NCBI GenBank assembly: GCA_964440915.1
Contig: CAYTTV010000001.1
Coordinates: 1-64,000 of the forward strand
Length of the DNA: 64,000 nt
Direction: 5' to 3'
DNA from: CAMPJM01 sp964440915
Lineage (GTDB): Bacteria > Bacteroidota > Bacteroidia > Cytophagales > Cyclobacteriaceae
In this document: positions 37,121 to 46,579 of the stretch, one piece after another
How positions within the stretch are numbered: position 1 is the first letter of the stretch
Layout of the letters: every line of letters starts with the position of its first letter
Program-made: the position numbers and the translations under genes
Notes under the pieces: generated by a model
Seen by the model: only the letters and a program-made list of their open reading frames with translations
Told to the model about the DNA's origin: nothing
Databases searched by the model: none

Positions 37121-37870
37121 TCAATTTTTTAAGTATGGTAGCCATTCAGGTACGGCGTGCTTTATTTCTTCTACTGCCAAGTCACACACTTTGAAAGCAC
37201 CAATAGCGGAAAGGTGCGTATCATCTTCTTTCCCCTTGGGCAATGAGGCATATTCTCCTGGTTGGATGTGCAGAAAAAGTTCTTTTGACCGGTCTGCTCC
37301 ATAAGTGGTCAGGAGCTCCTCGGTTTTTTTATGCAAGTCTAGCAGCGGCACATTCATTTCTTTGGCTATTGCTCGAACGACGTCGGGATATTTGCCATGT
37401 GTATCATAGAACTTGCCATTTTCATCGAATCGTCGCCTCATGATAGGGGTAGCCAAAACAGGTATTCCTCCTTTGGCCCTAGTTTCTCGCACATACTTTT
37501 CTAAATTCTTACGGTAATCAGTCTCAGGGGCTGAATATCGCTCAGGAGACTCTCTTTTCTGATCATTATGACCAAACTCTATGATTACATAATTGCCAGG
37601 CTTTAACTTTTCCAATACAACGTCCCACAACCCTTCGTCGATAAAGCTTTTAGAGCTGCGGCCATTCTTGGCGTGATTTTCAATCTTTATGCCTTCCTTA
37701 AAATATAGAGGAAATACTTGTCCCCATCCTTTTTCAGGATTGCCACTACTGTAGGGCTTATCGGCCATGGTTGAATCCCCCACCATATAGATTGCAATGG
37801 GTGCTTGTTGTAAAAAGGCTATCAAAGGGAGCAATATTACCAAGAGCAATGGTAAAAATATCTTTTTCAT
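37121..37870 (-). CDS. Rhamnogalacturonan acetylesterase, CE12 (SGNH hydrolase)
   Basis: 249-residue secreted esterase, signal peptide MKKIFLPLLLVILLPLIAF. SGNH blocks in order: VGDSTMAD (Ser33), NHAKNGRSSKS (Gly/Asn region 65-75), EFGHNDQK (N102) and DDTHLSAIG (D217, H219). ATPIMRRRFDENG is typical of CE12. The enzyme removes acetyl groups from rhamnogalacturonan I or related pectins. It is between GH28 and GH95; a hairpin lies in the spacer to GH28. Confidence 0.92.
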   Translation of the reverse strand: MKKIFLPLLLVILLPLIAFLQQAPIAIYMVGDSTMADKPYSSGNPEKGWGQVFPLYFKEGIKIENHAKNGRSSKSFIDEGLWDVVLEKLKPGNYVIIEFGHNDQKRESPERYSAPETDYRKNLEKYVRETRAKGGIPVLATPIMRRRFDENGKFYDTHGKYPDVVRAIAKEMNVPLLDLHKKTEELLTTYGADRSKELFLHIQPGEYASLPKGKEDDTHLSAIGAFKVCDLAVEEIKHAVPEWLPYLKN

Positions 37871-37904
37871 GAAGCTTGGTTTGTCGGGATAGGATGATTT
37901 GCGC

Positions 37905-37937
37905 CGGGCCGATAAAGATCACACATTTATCGGCCCG
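37905..37937. terminator. Hairpin between GH28 and CE12 genes
   Basis: Perfect 12-bp inverted repeat, CGGGCCGATAAA at 37905-37916 and its complement at 37926-37937, loop of 9 nt. It lacks a long T tract on the minus strand, so it may be an attenuator or RNA-processing/stability element inside the operon rather than a full stop. Confidence 0.55.
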
Positions 37938-37990
37938 ATGAAATACCCTTACAGGTTTGCGCAATATCGGTTTCAATCAATCATCATCAT

Positions 37991-39691
37991 TTACTTCTTA
38001 AATTTTACCGTCTTTTTCTTTACTTCCTTTCCGGTTTCAAGTTGTGCTGCAGATATGCTGTTTTTATCTAAATTGATAGCAGCAGTAGCCGTACCCAGTA
38101 CTCTTACTTCTGGTCCATCCTCTCTTTCATTAAAGGAAAAGTTGCTCACATTTACATCACTGCTATTGTATATCGTAAGTGCCGCACCTGTCTCATTGAG
38201 CATTTTCACATCCTTCAAAGTAATGCCATCGGAATCTATTAAGGTGATGCCTTTTTTTCCTTCAAGTGTCAAGTTTTCCATGACTACGTTCTGCACCTTC
38301 ATCTCTGGCAAGCCCTGAAAGACTGCGCCAGCACCGCCACCTGTTGACACTACATTTTTGATTGTGATGTTTCTGAAAGAAGGGGTTTCTTCTGTGACAG
38401 GCATTAATGCTTGTTCTACCTCTGTGGTTTCCTCACCTTCTTCTGGCACAGGAGATTTTCCACCATAAAACAGATTGAATCGGATAGCTTCTGTAGGTAT
38501 CCCGATCATGTTGATATTGGAGATATAGATATTTTCCACAACACCACCACGGCCTCTTGTGCTTTTAAATCTCAAACCCACATCTGTACCGATGAAAGTG
38601 CAATGGGAAACATGCACATTTTTTACTCCGCCAGACATTTCACTACCCACCACAAAACCTCCATGTCCATGATACACGATGTTGTTCTTTACAATAACAT
38701 TTTCTGTCGCGATCCCTCTTTTTCGGCCATCTTCATTCTTACCAGACTTAAAGCATATGGCATCATCACCCACATCAAAGTTGTTGTTATAAATCACCAC
38801 ATTTTTGCATGACTCTAGATCAAGACCATCACCATTTTGAGAGTACCAAGGGTTTCTGACCGTCAAGTTGCGGATGGTAACGTCTTCACACATCAGCGGG
38901 TGGATATTCCAAGCAGGAGAATTCTGGAACGTAGGACCGTCTAGCAATACTTTCTTACAGTTGATCAAGCTCACCATGACCGGACGTAAAAACTCCTTTA
39001 CAGCTTCGTGCTCCTCACGTGTTTTAAAAGCAGGGACATTGAAATTGCCTGTTAATTTAATGGCTTCTTTGAAAGTTTCGGATGGATACCATTCTTTTTC
39101 ATCATCACTGACGACACCGCCAGACCTCACAAGGGCATTCCATTGTGAAGGCGAAACCTTTCCTCGCTTTACATGACGCCAAACATCTCCTGAACCATCT
39201 ATGACCCCGCTCCCTGTAATGGCAATATTTTCTAAATCCCTGCCAGAAATTGGTGACTGACTACGATAAGTCTCCAACCCTTCAAAGCTGGTTTTTACCA
39301 AAGGATACTTTGATTTATCAGGACTGAAAACGATCAGCCCTCCTTCTTCTACATGTAGATTAATATTGCTTTTGAGCACAATTGGGCCAGTAAGCCAAAT
39401 TCCTCGAGGAACCACTACCTTTCCTCCACCTTTTTGAGACACATTTTCAATGGCGTCCGCAAATGCCTGAGTGTTTTCCGTTAATCCATCCGCTACTGCT
39501 CCGAAATCAGTAATCTTTACTGCATAGTCATTAAAAGTAGGCTCTTTTACCCTCGGCATGTCAAACTCTATGTTGGCATAAACCTCGTCGATATTTTGGA
39601 TAGACCCTCCAGCCTGTGCATGCACCGGCAGATAGCTTGAGACTATCAATAGTGTCAGTATTCCTATAAATAAATGCTTGCGTAATTTCAT
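37991..39691 (-). CDS. GH28 polygalacturonase
   Basis: 566-residue secreted right-handed beta-helix enzyme, signal peptide ending near LPVHAQ. It starts with ITDFGAVADGLTENTQAFADA and has the four GH28 signatures: NGDGLD (286-291), GDDAICFKSG (D309, D310), GHGGFVVGSE (H343) and RFKSTRGRGG (374-383). GH28 cleaves alpha-1,4-galacturonan by inversion; the longer C-terminal part and bacterial context suggest exo-type polygalacturonase or a related RG-II/RG-I enzyme. It follows the DUF4861 gene by 77 bp and probably acts in the periplasm on imported oligosaccharides. Confidence 0.93.
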   Translation of the reverse strand: MKLRKHLFIGILTLLIVSSYLPVHAQAGGSIQNIDEVYANIEFDMPRVKEPTFNDYAVKITDFGAVADGLTENTQAFADAIENVSQKGGGKVVVPRGIWLTGPIVLKSNINLHVEEGGLIVFSPDKSKYPLVKTSFEGLETYRSQSPISGRDLENIAITGSGVIDGSGDVWRHVKRGKVSPSQWNALVRSGGVVSDDEKEWYPSETFKEAIKLTGNFNVPAFKTREEHEAVKEFLRPVMVSLINCKKVLLDGPTFQNSPAWNIHPLMCEDVTIRNLTVRNPWYSQNGDGLDLESCKNVVIYNNNFDVGDDAICFKSGKNEDGRKRGIATENVIVKNNIVYHGHGGFVVGSEMSGGVKNVHVSHCTFIGTDVGLRFKSTRGRGGVVENIYISNINMIGIPTEAIRFNLFYGGKSPVPEEGEETTEVEQALMPVTEETPSFRNITIKNVVSTGGGAGAVFQGLPEMKVQNVVMENLTLEGKKGITLIDSDGITLKDVKMLNETGAALTIYNSSDVNVSNFSFNEREDGPEVRVLGTATAAINLDKNSISAAQLETGKEVKKKTVKFKK

Positions 39692-39768
39692 TATAATGGA
39701 TTTTTGTTTGTTTAATGTTCTTATACCTCGTTATGCCAAATGGAGCAATTGCGGGATGAACCCGCTTC

Positions 39769-41016
39769 CTACTTCACAGACACCTTTACAGGGTTTGCCA
39801 GTTCTTCTGCTGTCTTATTGACATAGGCTATAAAGTCTTCTTCCTGGGTGATGCCATTGGGTTCCAACTCCCAAGCTCCTAAGAAGTAGTAATCGACTTT
39901 GCCTGCACTGGGTTTCAACTTCACTACATGGCTATATTCATCTCCCGTGAACTCCATAAAATCGTCATTGGAGAATAGTACTGCCAGGCCTAAATTGTCG
40001 TCATTGAGGCTTTGGTTGCCAAAAGTGGCGATATAACCCCATTTGCCATTTCCGCCTTCGCTGGTGAATAGCTTTGCTTTATCGTCTTTGCCGATGCCAG
40101 TGGACATATTGTCCAATTGGTCTCCTTCTAAAGTAACTTCATAATGACTAAGTCTCGTGCCGGCGTGTATGCTTAGCTTGCTCAACACGTCTACTTTGCT
40201 TCCTGCTACTTCCCAACCAAAATAGTCGTTTTGCACAGCGGAGTAAACGTCACCATTTTCCAGGATTTTTGAAATTACGCTGTCCGTTTTGTCCACTCTA
40301 TTGGCTTGACCATCATGAAACGTACTTAACGATCCAACCCCTAGCGACTTCCCAACTTTAAGTACGTCCATTCCCCAATCGGCCATATCATGGTACGAGT
40401 CAAATCCGTCTTGACCAACATTTTGCAGCACCATATCATCTGTAGTCTTGGCAAAAATATCGATGGCGTTTCTCCAATCGAGGTATAATCTGTATCCTAT
40501 TATATCAGACTCCCATCCCGGCCCTTCGTAGCGGATATAAAAAGAGTGGTCGGTGTGTTCGTCGGGCACTCTCAATGAATCTATATTCTCAAATGGACCA
40601 CCGCCTACGTACTTCCTGTTCTCAAACTGTCCTCCTGTTCTAACAGAAATCTCTGATTGAGTCCTTTTTTTATACGTCTGAGTACCGTTCGACGCTGTAC
40701 CAATGGTATAGGTTTTTTTGGCATTGGCATCCAATTGGTCCACCACAAAAACTATCCCCTCTTTACCGGTGTCTTTTTTGTTGTATTGAGACGGGATTTC
40801 CGTTGCTCCGTCTAGCACTACAAAGGACGCTGCATCAAAAGAATCACCTAAATCCTTTGCAGCAACATGCACCATTACACCTGTCCTAGGTTTATCGAGT
40901 GGGTTTTCTACCTCGATGGTCAAGAAGCCATCAGCATCTTCAGTAGATGTTTCCTGCTTTTTTGAACTACAACTGAATAGGCCAATGAAAGCCAACAACA
41001 TTAAGTATCTCATCAT
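39769..41016 (-). CDS. DUF4861-family lipoprotein of the pectin locus
   Basis: 415-residue lipoprotein with lipobox LFSC (Cys16) and a tail SSKKQETSTEDADG without an immediate acidic cluster, so periplasmic is more likely than surface. The body is beta-rich: FLTIEVENPLDKPRTGVMV, GPGWESDIIGYRLYLDWRNAIDIF, VLQNVGQDGFDSYHDMADWGMDVL and GWEVAGSKVDV. This matches the DUF4861 family that recurs in Bacteroidota uronate-polymer loci next to lyases and GH105/GH88 genes. No catalytic role is established that I can cite. Position between GH43 and GH28 points to pectin fragment processing. Confidence 0.75.
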   Translation of the reverse strand: MMRYLMLLAFIGLFSCSSKKQETSTEDADGFLTIEVENPLDKPRTGVMVHVAAKDLGDSFDAASFVVLDGATEIPSQYNKKDTGKEGIVFVVDQLDANAKKTYTIGTASNGTQTYKKRTQSEISVRTGGQFENRKYVGGGPFENIDSLRVPDEHTDHSFYIRYEGPGWESDIIGYRLYLDWRNAIDIFAKTTDDMVLQNVGQDGFDSYHDMADWGMDVLKVGKSLGVGSLSTFHDGQANRVDKTDSVISKILENGDVYSAVQNDYFGWEVAGSKVDVLSKLSIHAGTRLSHYEVTLEGDQLDNMSTGIGKDDKAKLFTSEGGNGKWGYIATFGNQSLNDDNLGLAVLFSNDDFMEFTGDEYSHVVKLKPSAGKVDYYFLGAWELEPNGITQEEDFIAYVNKTAEELANPVKVSVK

Positions 41017-41234
41017 TTTATTATGTTAGTTTAAAGTTTTCAAGTTTTACTAAGGTTTACGGTTCAGCGTACAATCATTCACTTTCTACTCCACGCTTCC
41101 TTTTCCATCTTCTTTATACAATCTCTCGGTTTATGCCACTCACTAGTGGATCCGGATAAAATTCCTGCCGTCGGTTTCTCCAATGACAGTTAGAAGATAG
41201 TTCTGATGTCTTAAACCTAATGTCTAGCATCTAT

Positions 41235-42890
41235 CTAACGAGGCTCTACCCTAAACCAGTCATAATCGGCATAACCTGCATCGTTGATTTTATCTGGCCT
41301 TGTAGCAAAAATCCCCACTTTCGCACCGATCCATCTTCCTGGAACAGCCTTAAATTTCTCTCCCACATCTTTGAACCTCTTTCCATTTTCGCTATAGGCA
41401 AATTGGCATGTTTCGTCTTTGTTTACAGTTACTCGAAAATACATCTCATTGCCTTTCAGTTTTGTAATAATTTGCTCTTTTTCAGGTGTGCCTTGATGGG
41501 CTTTCTTCACTTCGGTATAGGCTAAATATAATCCATCCTCTTTGCTCACCAATGAGATATGGGCATAATCTTCTCCCATAACAATCAACCCTGTCCGCTC
41601 ATCTTTCAACCTTTCATTAGGATGAAATTTCACTTTTGTCGTTACTTTGAACTCATCTGCCGGAAACTTCTGCAACAATAGGTTCGGCACATCCCAATAG
41701 TTTTTGGCTTCTTCTGGAATCTGTGCTGTAAAGAGCCTTAGCGCACCAATAGTGGCATGAGGAAACGCCCAAGTTACTTTAGGGTTTGCATGCCATTGCC
41801 ATTGTAGGCCCAGCTCTGTACTGTTAAACTCGTCAGAATCAGGTGGTGTAGCTTTAGGATATGTTTTGCCAACGTTCGGTTTCTTATATACCATTACGGG
41901 CTGTCCTTTGCCATCACCGTCTTTGTCCTCCCCCATTACTGGCCAATCTTTGTTCCATTTCATTGGTTGCAAATGGACAATCCTACCATAAGCTTCTTTG
42001 TCCTGAAAATGCACAAACCAAGACTCGCCAGACGCTAGTTCTACATAGCCACCTTGGTGAGGGCCGTTTATGTCCGTGTCTCCTTGGTCCAACACGATGC
42101 GCTCCTCATAAGGACCATATATGTTTTTAGAACGCAAAACCAGTTGCCATCCAGTAGAGACTCCTCCAGCAGGAGCAAAAATGTAGTAGTAGCCGTTGCG
42201 CTTATAAAATTTCGGCCCTTCCACTGTTGGGTGGTTTTCATGACCATCAAAAACTATTCGTCCGTTATCCAAAAGCCTTGTACCATCTGGGCTCATTTCG
42301 CTTACTGTCAATACACTCTTGATACCTGCCCTACTACCAGCAAAAGCATATACTAAGTATGCCTTTCCATCTTCATCCCAGATCGGACAAGGATCGATCA
42401 GCCCTTTTCCTTCTTGCACGAGCACAGGCTCTTCCCATGGGCCATGCGGATCTTTTGTTTTCAACATATATATCCCAAAATCCGGATCACCATAGTAGAT
42501 ATAGAATTCCTCATTGTGGTAACGAATCGATGGTGCCCATACGCCATTACCATGCTGAGGTTTGGAAAAGTGGTCATCGGGCTTTTGCCTATCCAAGGCA
42601 TAACCAATCAAGGTCCAGTTGACCAAATCTTTTGAATGCAAAATAGGCAGGCCGGGAGAAGCATTAAAGCTTGAGGCAGTCATATAAAAGTCATCTCCTA
42701 CTTGGCAGATGTCAGGATCGGAATAGTCTGCATGTAAAATAGGGTTTTTATAAGTGCCATTACCCAAATCGGCTACCCAAACTGAAGACAATGCTGTTTC
42801 ACCTTTCTTATTTTGAGCTTGCGTCGTATAAGAAAAGGTGAATGCAATACATAATAATACTATAAAGGCTAATTGCTTTTTAATAATCAT
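41235..42890 (-). CDS. GH43 family glycosidase with C-terminal beta-sandwich
   Basis: 551-residue secreted enzyme, signal peptide ending near YTTQAQ. The five-bladed propeller shows the GH43 base in HADYSDPDI (D58), the pKa-modulating Asp in LIDPCPI (D166) and the acid in PTVEGPKF (E224). Residues about 350-551 form the usual C-terminal beta-sandwich (DEFNSTELGLQWQWHANP, GIFATRPD, ADYDWFRVEP). GH43 members are alpha-L-arabinofuranosidases, beta-xylosidases or galactosidases. In this locus an arabinan or galactan side chain of rhamnogalacturonan I, or a xylogalacturonan xylose, would be reasonable. Spacing to the preceding CE8 gene is 36 bp. Confidence 0.9.
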   Translation of the reverse strand: MIIKKQLAFIVLLCIAFTFSYTTQAQNKKGETALSSVWVADLGNGTYKNPILHADYSDPDICQVGDDFYMTASSFNASPGLPILHSKDLVNWTLIGYALDRQKPDDHFSKPQHGNGVWAPSIRYHNEEFYIYYGDPDFGIYMLKTKDPHGPWEEPVLVQEGKGLIDPCPIWDEDGKAYLVYAFAGSRAGIKSVLTVSEMSPDGTRLLDNGRIVFDGHENHPTVEGPKFYKRNGYYYIFAPAGGVSTGWQLVLRSKNIYGPYEERIVLDQGDTDINGPHQGGYVELASGESWFVHFQDKEAYGRIVHLQPMKWNKDWPVMGEDKDGDGKGQPVMVYKKPNVGKTYPKATPPDSDEFNSTELGLQWQWHANPKVTWAFPHATIGALRLFTAQIPEEAKNYWDVPNLLLQKFPADEFKVTTKVKFHPNERLKDERTGLIVMGEDYAHISLVSKEDGLYLAYTEVKKAHQGTPEKEQIITKLKGNEMYFRVTVNKDETCQFAYSENGKRFKDVGEKFKAVPGRWIGAKVGIFATRPDKINDAGYADYDWFRVEPR

Positions 42891-42926
42891 TTAATCGTAA
42901 TTTATTCGCTTTAAAATTCAATACTT

Positions 42927-43904
42927 TTAATCTTTTTGACCGGGTATCCATCCGTCAAATATTCTCTCTAACGTATACTTTCCTATCTCTTCTTTCGTCA
43001 TCTGGTGCGCCCATTTCACCCTTTCGGCAGGGTTTGCACCTGGCCCCGAAGAATTGTATTCGGCATAAAAAGCTGTCTTTTCAGCATCAGGCTTGTTCCA
43101 ATTATGCCATCCATCTTTTTTGATATGTTTATCCATAAAGCAATCAATAAAAACGGTTTGGGCATGTGGCCGCCAAGGCCTTCCGAGGTAGACGCTTCCT
43201 TTGGGTGCATCTCCTGTGAGCTTACAGTTGATGAACACAAAACCAAACGCCGCATTTTCATCGGTAGAAGCTGCTGTAATGTAGCTCCCTCCATTTTTTG
43301 AATATATCTCACAGTTTTCAAACACTGCGGTAGACCATCCAAATATAAAATCTGTGGTGCCTTCTATGTAGCAGTTTTTATAATACTGCCTGCTGTTTTT
43401 GCCATGAGGATATAGCGTATCCTGAAAACCCAAAAAACGACAGTTTTCAAACGTGACTTTATCGCCATCTATCCTTACGGCTACTGCTTGACCTACGGGC
43501 CCTGATGAGTTTTCGAAAGTAATGTGCTTGGCCGTGAAGCCCTCACCAAAAACAAAGAAACTAGAAGAGCCAGAAGTACCTATATTTTCTCCAAACCTAT
43601 TTTGCTTTGAAGCATAATCATCGTAGGTGAGGATGGTTTTATTCACATCCTCACCTATAAATGTTACATTGGTCTTAGTGCTAGGAAGGATGAGCTTTTC
43701 CTTATATTCACCGTTTTTGATAAATATGACTGTTTCGTTTGCCCTCAAATTCGGCACTGCATCGATGGCGTCCTGAACCTTGGAAAAATCGCCCGTGCCA
43801 TCTTGCGCTACAACAAAATCATAGCGCTGTGCATACGTCCAATTGACACTGAATGCCAAAAGTCCGAGGGCCAAACAAATCAATTTCTTTAACTGCATAA
43901 GCAT
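42927..43904 (-). CDS. Pectin methylesterase, CE8 (second of three)
   Basis: 325-residue secreted CE8 beta-helix enzyme, signal peptide ending near NWTYAQ (start at 43904, or two codons later). Opening VVAQDGTGDFSKVQDAIDA, active-site residues Q139, D162 in GFQDTLY, D185 in GTTDFIFG and R242 in YLGRPWRP. No lipobox, so periplasmic soluble. It follows GH105 by 44 bp. Compared with the first CE8 it has an insertion GTSGSSSFFVFGEGF shared with the third copy, suggesting these two are closer paralogues. Confidence 0.93.
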   Translation of the reverse strand: MLMQLKKLICLALGLLAFSVNWTYAQRYDFVVAQDGTGDFSKVQDAIDAVPNLRANETVIFIKNGEYKEKLILPSTKTNVTFIGEDVNKTILTYDDYASKQNRFGENIGTSGSSSFFVFGEGFTAKHITFENSSGPVGQAVAVRIDGDKVTFENCRFLGFQDTLYPHGKNSRQYYKNCYIEGTTDFIFGWSTAVFENCEIYSKNGGSYITAASTDENAAFGFVFINCKLTGDAPKGSVYLGRPWRPHAQTVFIDCFMDKHIKKDGWHNWNKPDAEKTAFYAEYNSSGPGANPAERVKWAHQMTKEEIGKYTLERIFDGWIPGQKD

Positions 43905-43948
43905 TTATATTTCCACGGTAGTTTTAGCCATGATCTTATGGCCCTACT

Positions 43949-45193
43949 TTAATCCATATTTTCATAAACCAATGAGGCTAAGATGAAAGATCCCACACCT
44001 TTAGGGTCATTGTCTCTTTTTGTCTCATTGATATAATATTCATAAGTGCCACTTCGGTATGGGTTTCCTCCCAATCCTGCCACAGCACAAACACTCGTAA
44101 GGCTGATTGTACCATCCTCATTTTCTTGTATAAATTCTTTCAGGATGCCTTCATACCCTTTTATGCCATTGGCTTGGAACTTCTGATCGATATACCCTTC
44201 CTCTGTTCCTTTCAACAAGAAGTAGGTGAACATAGAGGATGCAGAAGCTTCCAAATAATTGCCTTCTCGATCTCCCTGATCTACTACCTGATACCATAAT
44301 CCTGTAGCTTCATCTTGGTACCTCACGATACCTTCGGCCATACGGTGTGCGATCTCCAACACTTGGTCTCTTCGGGCGTGATCTTCTGGCAGGTAATCCA
44401 AGATATCCACAATGGCCATGGCGTACCAGCCCATGCCTCTGCCCCAGAAATTAGGCGATAGACCAGTCTCGGGATCGGCCCATGCCTGCTCTCTGCTTTC
44501 ATCCCAGCCGTGGTAATAAAGCCCCTTTTCTTTATCATAAGCATTTTTATCCATGAGATATACCTGCAAGGCCACATCGTCGAATAGCTCAGGCTCATTA
44601 TACTCAGCAGCATACTTGGCTAAAAAAGCAGCTCCCATATATAGCCCATCCAACCACATTTGATGCGGGTATACCTTTTTATGCCAAAAACCGCCCTCAG
44701 AGGTTCGAGGATGTTCACGCATCTGGTCACGGAGGGTCTCTATGGCCAGTTTATATTTTTCTGTTCCTGTTTCTTCATACAGGTCTATCAGGAATTTTCC
44801 TGGGTTTATCCTGTCTATGTTATAGATAGATTTTTTATAGGTCTTAATGTCGCCACTTTCATTGATCATACTGTCAGCATATGCCTTTGCATAATCAAAA
44901 AACCGCTTTTCTCCTGAATCTTCATACACTTCCATCATAGCACTGCAGATAAGGCCATTGGTATACTCCCATTTTGGTTGCGGCCTAAAATCCAGGTACT
45001 GAGCATCTGGTGTGCGCTTCATCTCTGAGTCTGCCATCCAAGCAGCATAAGAAATTTCTTTTGTAGAACTGTCTTCTACGTTTGCACTGGAACTTTCTGT
45101 TTTGTTGCCACTGCATGAGGCCAAAGTCAAAGCGCCAGCTATTATTGCCATCAGCGGTTTGCTCCTATTTATTCTGAACCTTTTATTTTTCAT
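43949..45193 (-). CDS. GH105 unsaturated uronyl hydrolase, lipoprotein
   Basis: 414-residue lipoprotein, lipobox TLASC (Cys27), with a tail SGNKTESSS lacking the acidic export signal, hence probably periplasmic. The (alpha/alpha)6 barrel has YTNGLICSAMMEVY, FWHKKVYPHQMWLDGLYMGAAF (catalytic Asp182 by analogy with YteR), and GRGMGWYAMAIVD. The family hydrolyses the delta-4,5-unsaturated galacturonyl end left by pectin lyases, usually linked to rhamnose. Its ATG (45191-45193) lies inside the last codons of the PL1 gene, an 11-nt overlap, so lyase and hydrolase are translationally coupled. Confidence 0.92.
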   Translation of the reverse strand: MKNKRFRINRSKPLMAIIAGALTLASCSGNKTESSSANVEDSSTKEISYAAWMADSEMKRTPDAQYLDFRPQPKWEYTNGLICSAMMEVYEDSGEKRFFDYAKAYADSMINESGDIKTYKKSIYNIDRINPGKFLIDLYEETGTEKYKLAIETLRDQMREHPRTSEGGFWHKKVYPHQMWLDGLYMGAAFLAKYAAEYNEPELFDDVALQVYLMDKNAYDKEKGLYYHGWDESREQAWADPETGLSPNFWGRGMGWYAMAIVDILDYLPEDHARRDQVLEIAHRMAEGIVRYQDEATGLWYQVVDQGDREGNYLEASASSMFTYFLLKGTEEGYIDQKFQANGIKGYEGILKEFIQENEDGTISLTSVCAVAGLGGNPYRSGTYEYYINETKRDNDPKGVGSFILASLVYENMD

Positions 45194-46499
45194 GGATTAT
45201 TTGATTTAAGTATATTTCTATATTGGTGTAGGCTTGGTTGAGCGAATAGGCAACATTATCTGTCGAATCGTGTGGGTTCAAGCCATGCGCTTTCTCCCAA
45301 AAATCAGGTATTCCATCCCCGTCACTATCCAATGGAGCTTCTCCTTTTTTCAATTCTGGCCAACCTCCAACGTCCGTTTGGGAATCGATGATGCCGTTGC
45401 CAAACGTGGCATTTCCTGCCCTTACTTCTTCCACGACCCGTTCGTCTACCACATCGCGACGAAAACTAGCGCCGGCAGTAGCCAGCACTGCTTCGTATGC
45501 ATCCGCAGCGGTTTTCGTGTCAATTTCTATCACAGGAATTGGTGCGTCTATAAGAGGCAGTGACGGATCGTCACATATTACCCCAAGGGCATTATTCTGC
45601 GTCACGTCTTCATTTCCGTGCATATAATTGCCCACCACATAAAATTTACCATATGGCTCCCATGGATTCACAATCCGATCGCGCTTGGACTTTTCCGTTG
45701 CTGGGCCAGGCTTGTAATAGTTATTGACCATATTGTATTGGCCTGACTCGCCCGCATAAGCACTGTTGGACTGCCAATTATAAATGACGTTATTGCGAAA
45801 GTCAACGATCTCTTTTTCTGGTTCCTTATGTGTTCTTGCTCCATTGAACCTAGGAGTCCGACTCTTATGATGCGCTAATAGGTTGTGATGAAAAGATGCA
45901 CCCTTACCTCCCCATATCCCCCCATAGCCATGCTCTCCTTTTGAATGCACAGACTTGTTCAGGCTTTCTGAAATAATGCTCCATTGCAAGGTAAAATTTT
46001 CATTATCATAAAATGAAGCTGCTTCGTCTGTGCCCCAGCTAAAAGAACAGTGGTCGATGATAATATTTTTCTGCCTGATAGCACTTATAGCATCATCTTC
46101 TATATCATTTTCATTGCCCATGCGGAATCGCATATAGCGGATAATAACATTGTCTGCGCTTACCTTGAGCGGATAACCTCTAAGGGCTATCCCGTCGCCA
46201 GGTGCCGACTGTCCAGCAATGGTGACATCACCATTGTTGATCTTTAAGGGAGATTTCAGCACAATGGTACCCGACACAGCAAATGTAATGATGCGAGGAC
46301 CTTTTGCCCTTATCGCCTCTCTCAAGCTTCCGGTACCACTGTCATCAAGATTCTGCACGATTATCACCTTTCCTCCTCTGCCTCCCGTGGTAAACTTTCC
46401 AAACCCTTCAGCACCCGGAAAGGCCAACGGTTGCGCTTGCATAGAAAACGAAAAAGTCGCTAAGCAAAAAATCAATCCTACTATTAGGTATTTATACAT
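45183..46499 (-). CDS. Pectate lyase, PL1 family (without lipobox)
   Basis: 438-residue secreted enzyme, signal peptide MYKYLIVGLIFCLATFSFSMQAQ. The beta-helix starts with AFPGAEGFGKFTTGGRGG and includes DVTIAGQSAPGDGIALRG, NIIIDHCSFSWGTDE and FHHNLLAHHKSRTPRF, the PL1 core with calcium-binding acidic residues and the catalytic arginine in the last block. It cleaves polygalacturonate by beta-elimination. A C-terminal SDGDGIPDFWEKAHG is a calcium-binding thrombospondin-type-3-like loop seen in many of these lyases. Its 3' end overlaps the GH105 start. Confidence 0.92.
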   Translation of the reverse strand: MYKYLIVGLIFCLATFSFSMQAQPLAFPGAEGFGKFTTGGRGGKVIIVQNLDDSGTGSLREAIRAKGPRIITFAVSGTIVLKSPLKINNGDVTIAGQSAPGDGIALRGYPLKVSADNVIIRYMRFRMGNENDIEDDAISAIRQKNIIIDHCSFSWGTDEAASFYDNENFTLQWSIISESLNKSVHSKGEHGYGGIWGGKGASFHHNLLAHHKSRTPRFNGARTHKEPEKEIVDFRNNVIYNWQSNSAYAGESGQYNMVNNYYKPGPATEKSKRDRIVNPWEPYGKFYVVGNYMHGNEDVTQNNALGVICDDPSLPLIDAPIPVIEIDTKTAADAYEAVLATAGASFRRDVVDERVVEEVRAGNATFGNGIIDSQTDVGGWPELKKGEAPLDSDGDGIPDFWEKAHGLNPHDSTDNVAYSLNQAYTNIEIYLNQIIHEK

Positions 46500-46579
46500 T
46501 TGTGTTATGTTTGATAGGCATGCTCATTCATACCCAATATTCCCTATTGTATATTATGAAAAATAACCCTACAAGTTAT

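Noticed and set aside
39751..39765. Small hairpin GCGGG/CCCGC near the DUF4861 stop
   Set aside because: Only 5 bp of stem and no T run on the minus strand; too weak to call a terminator.
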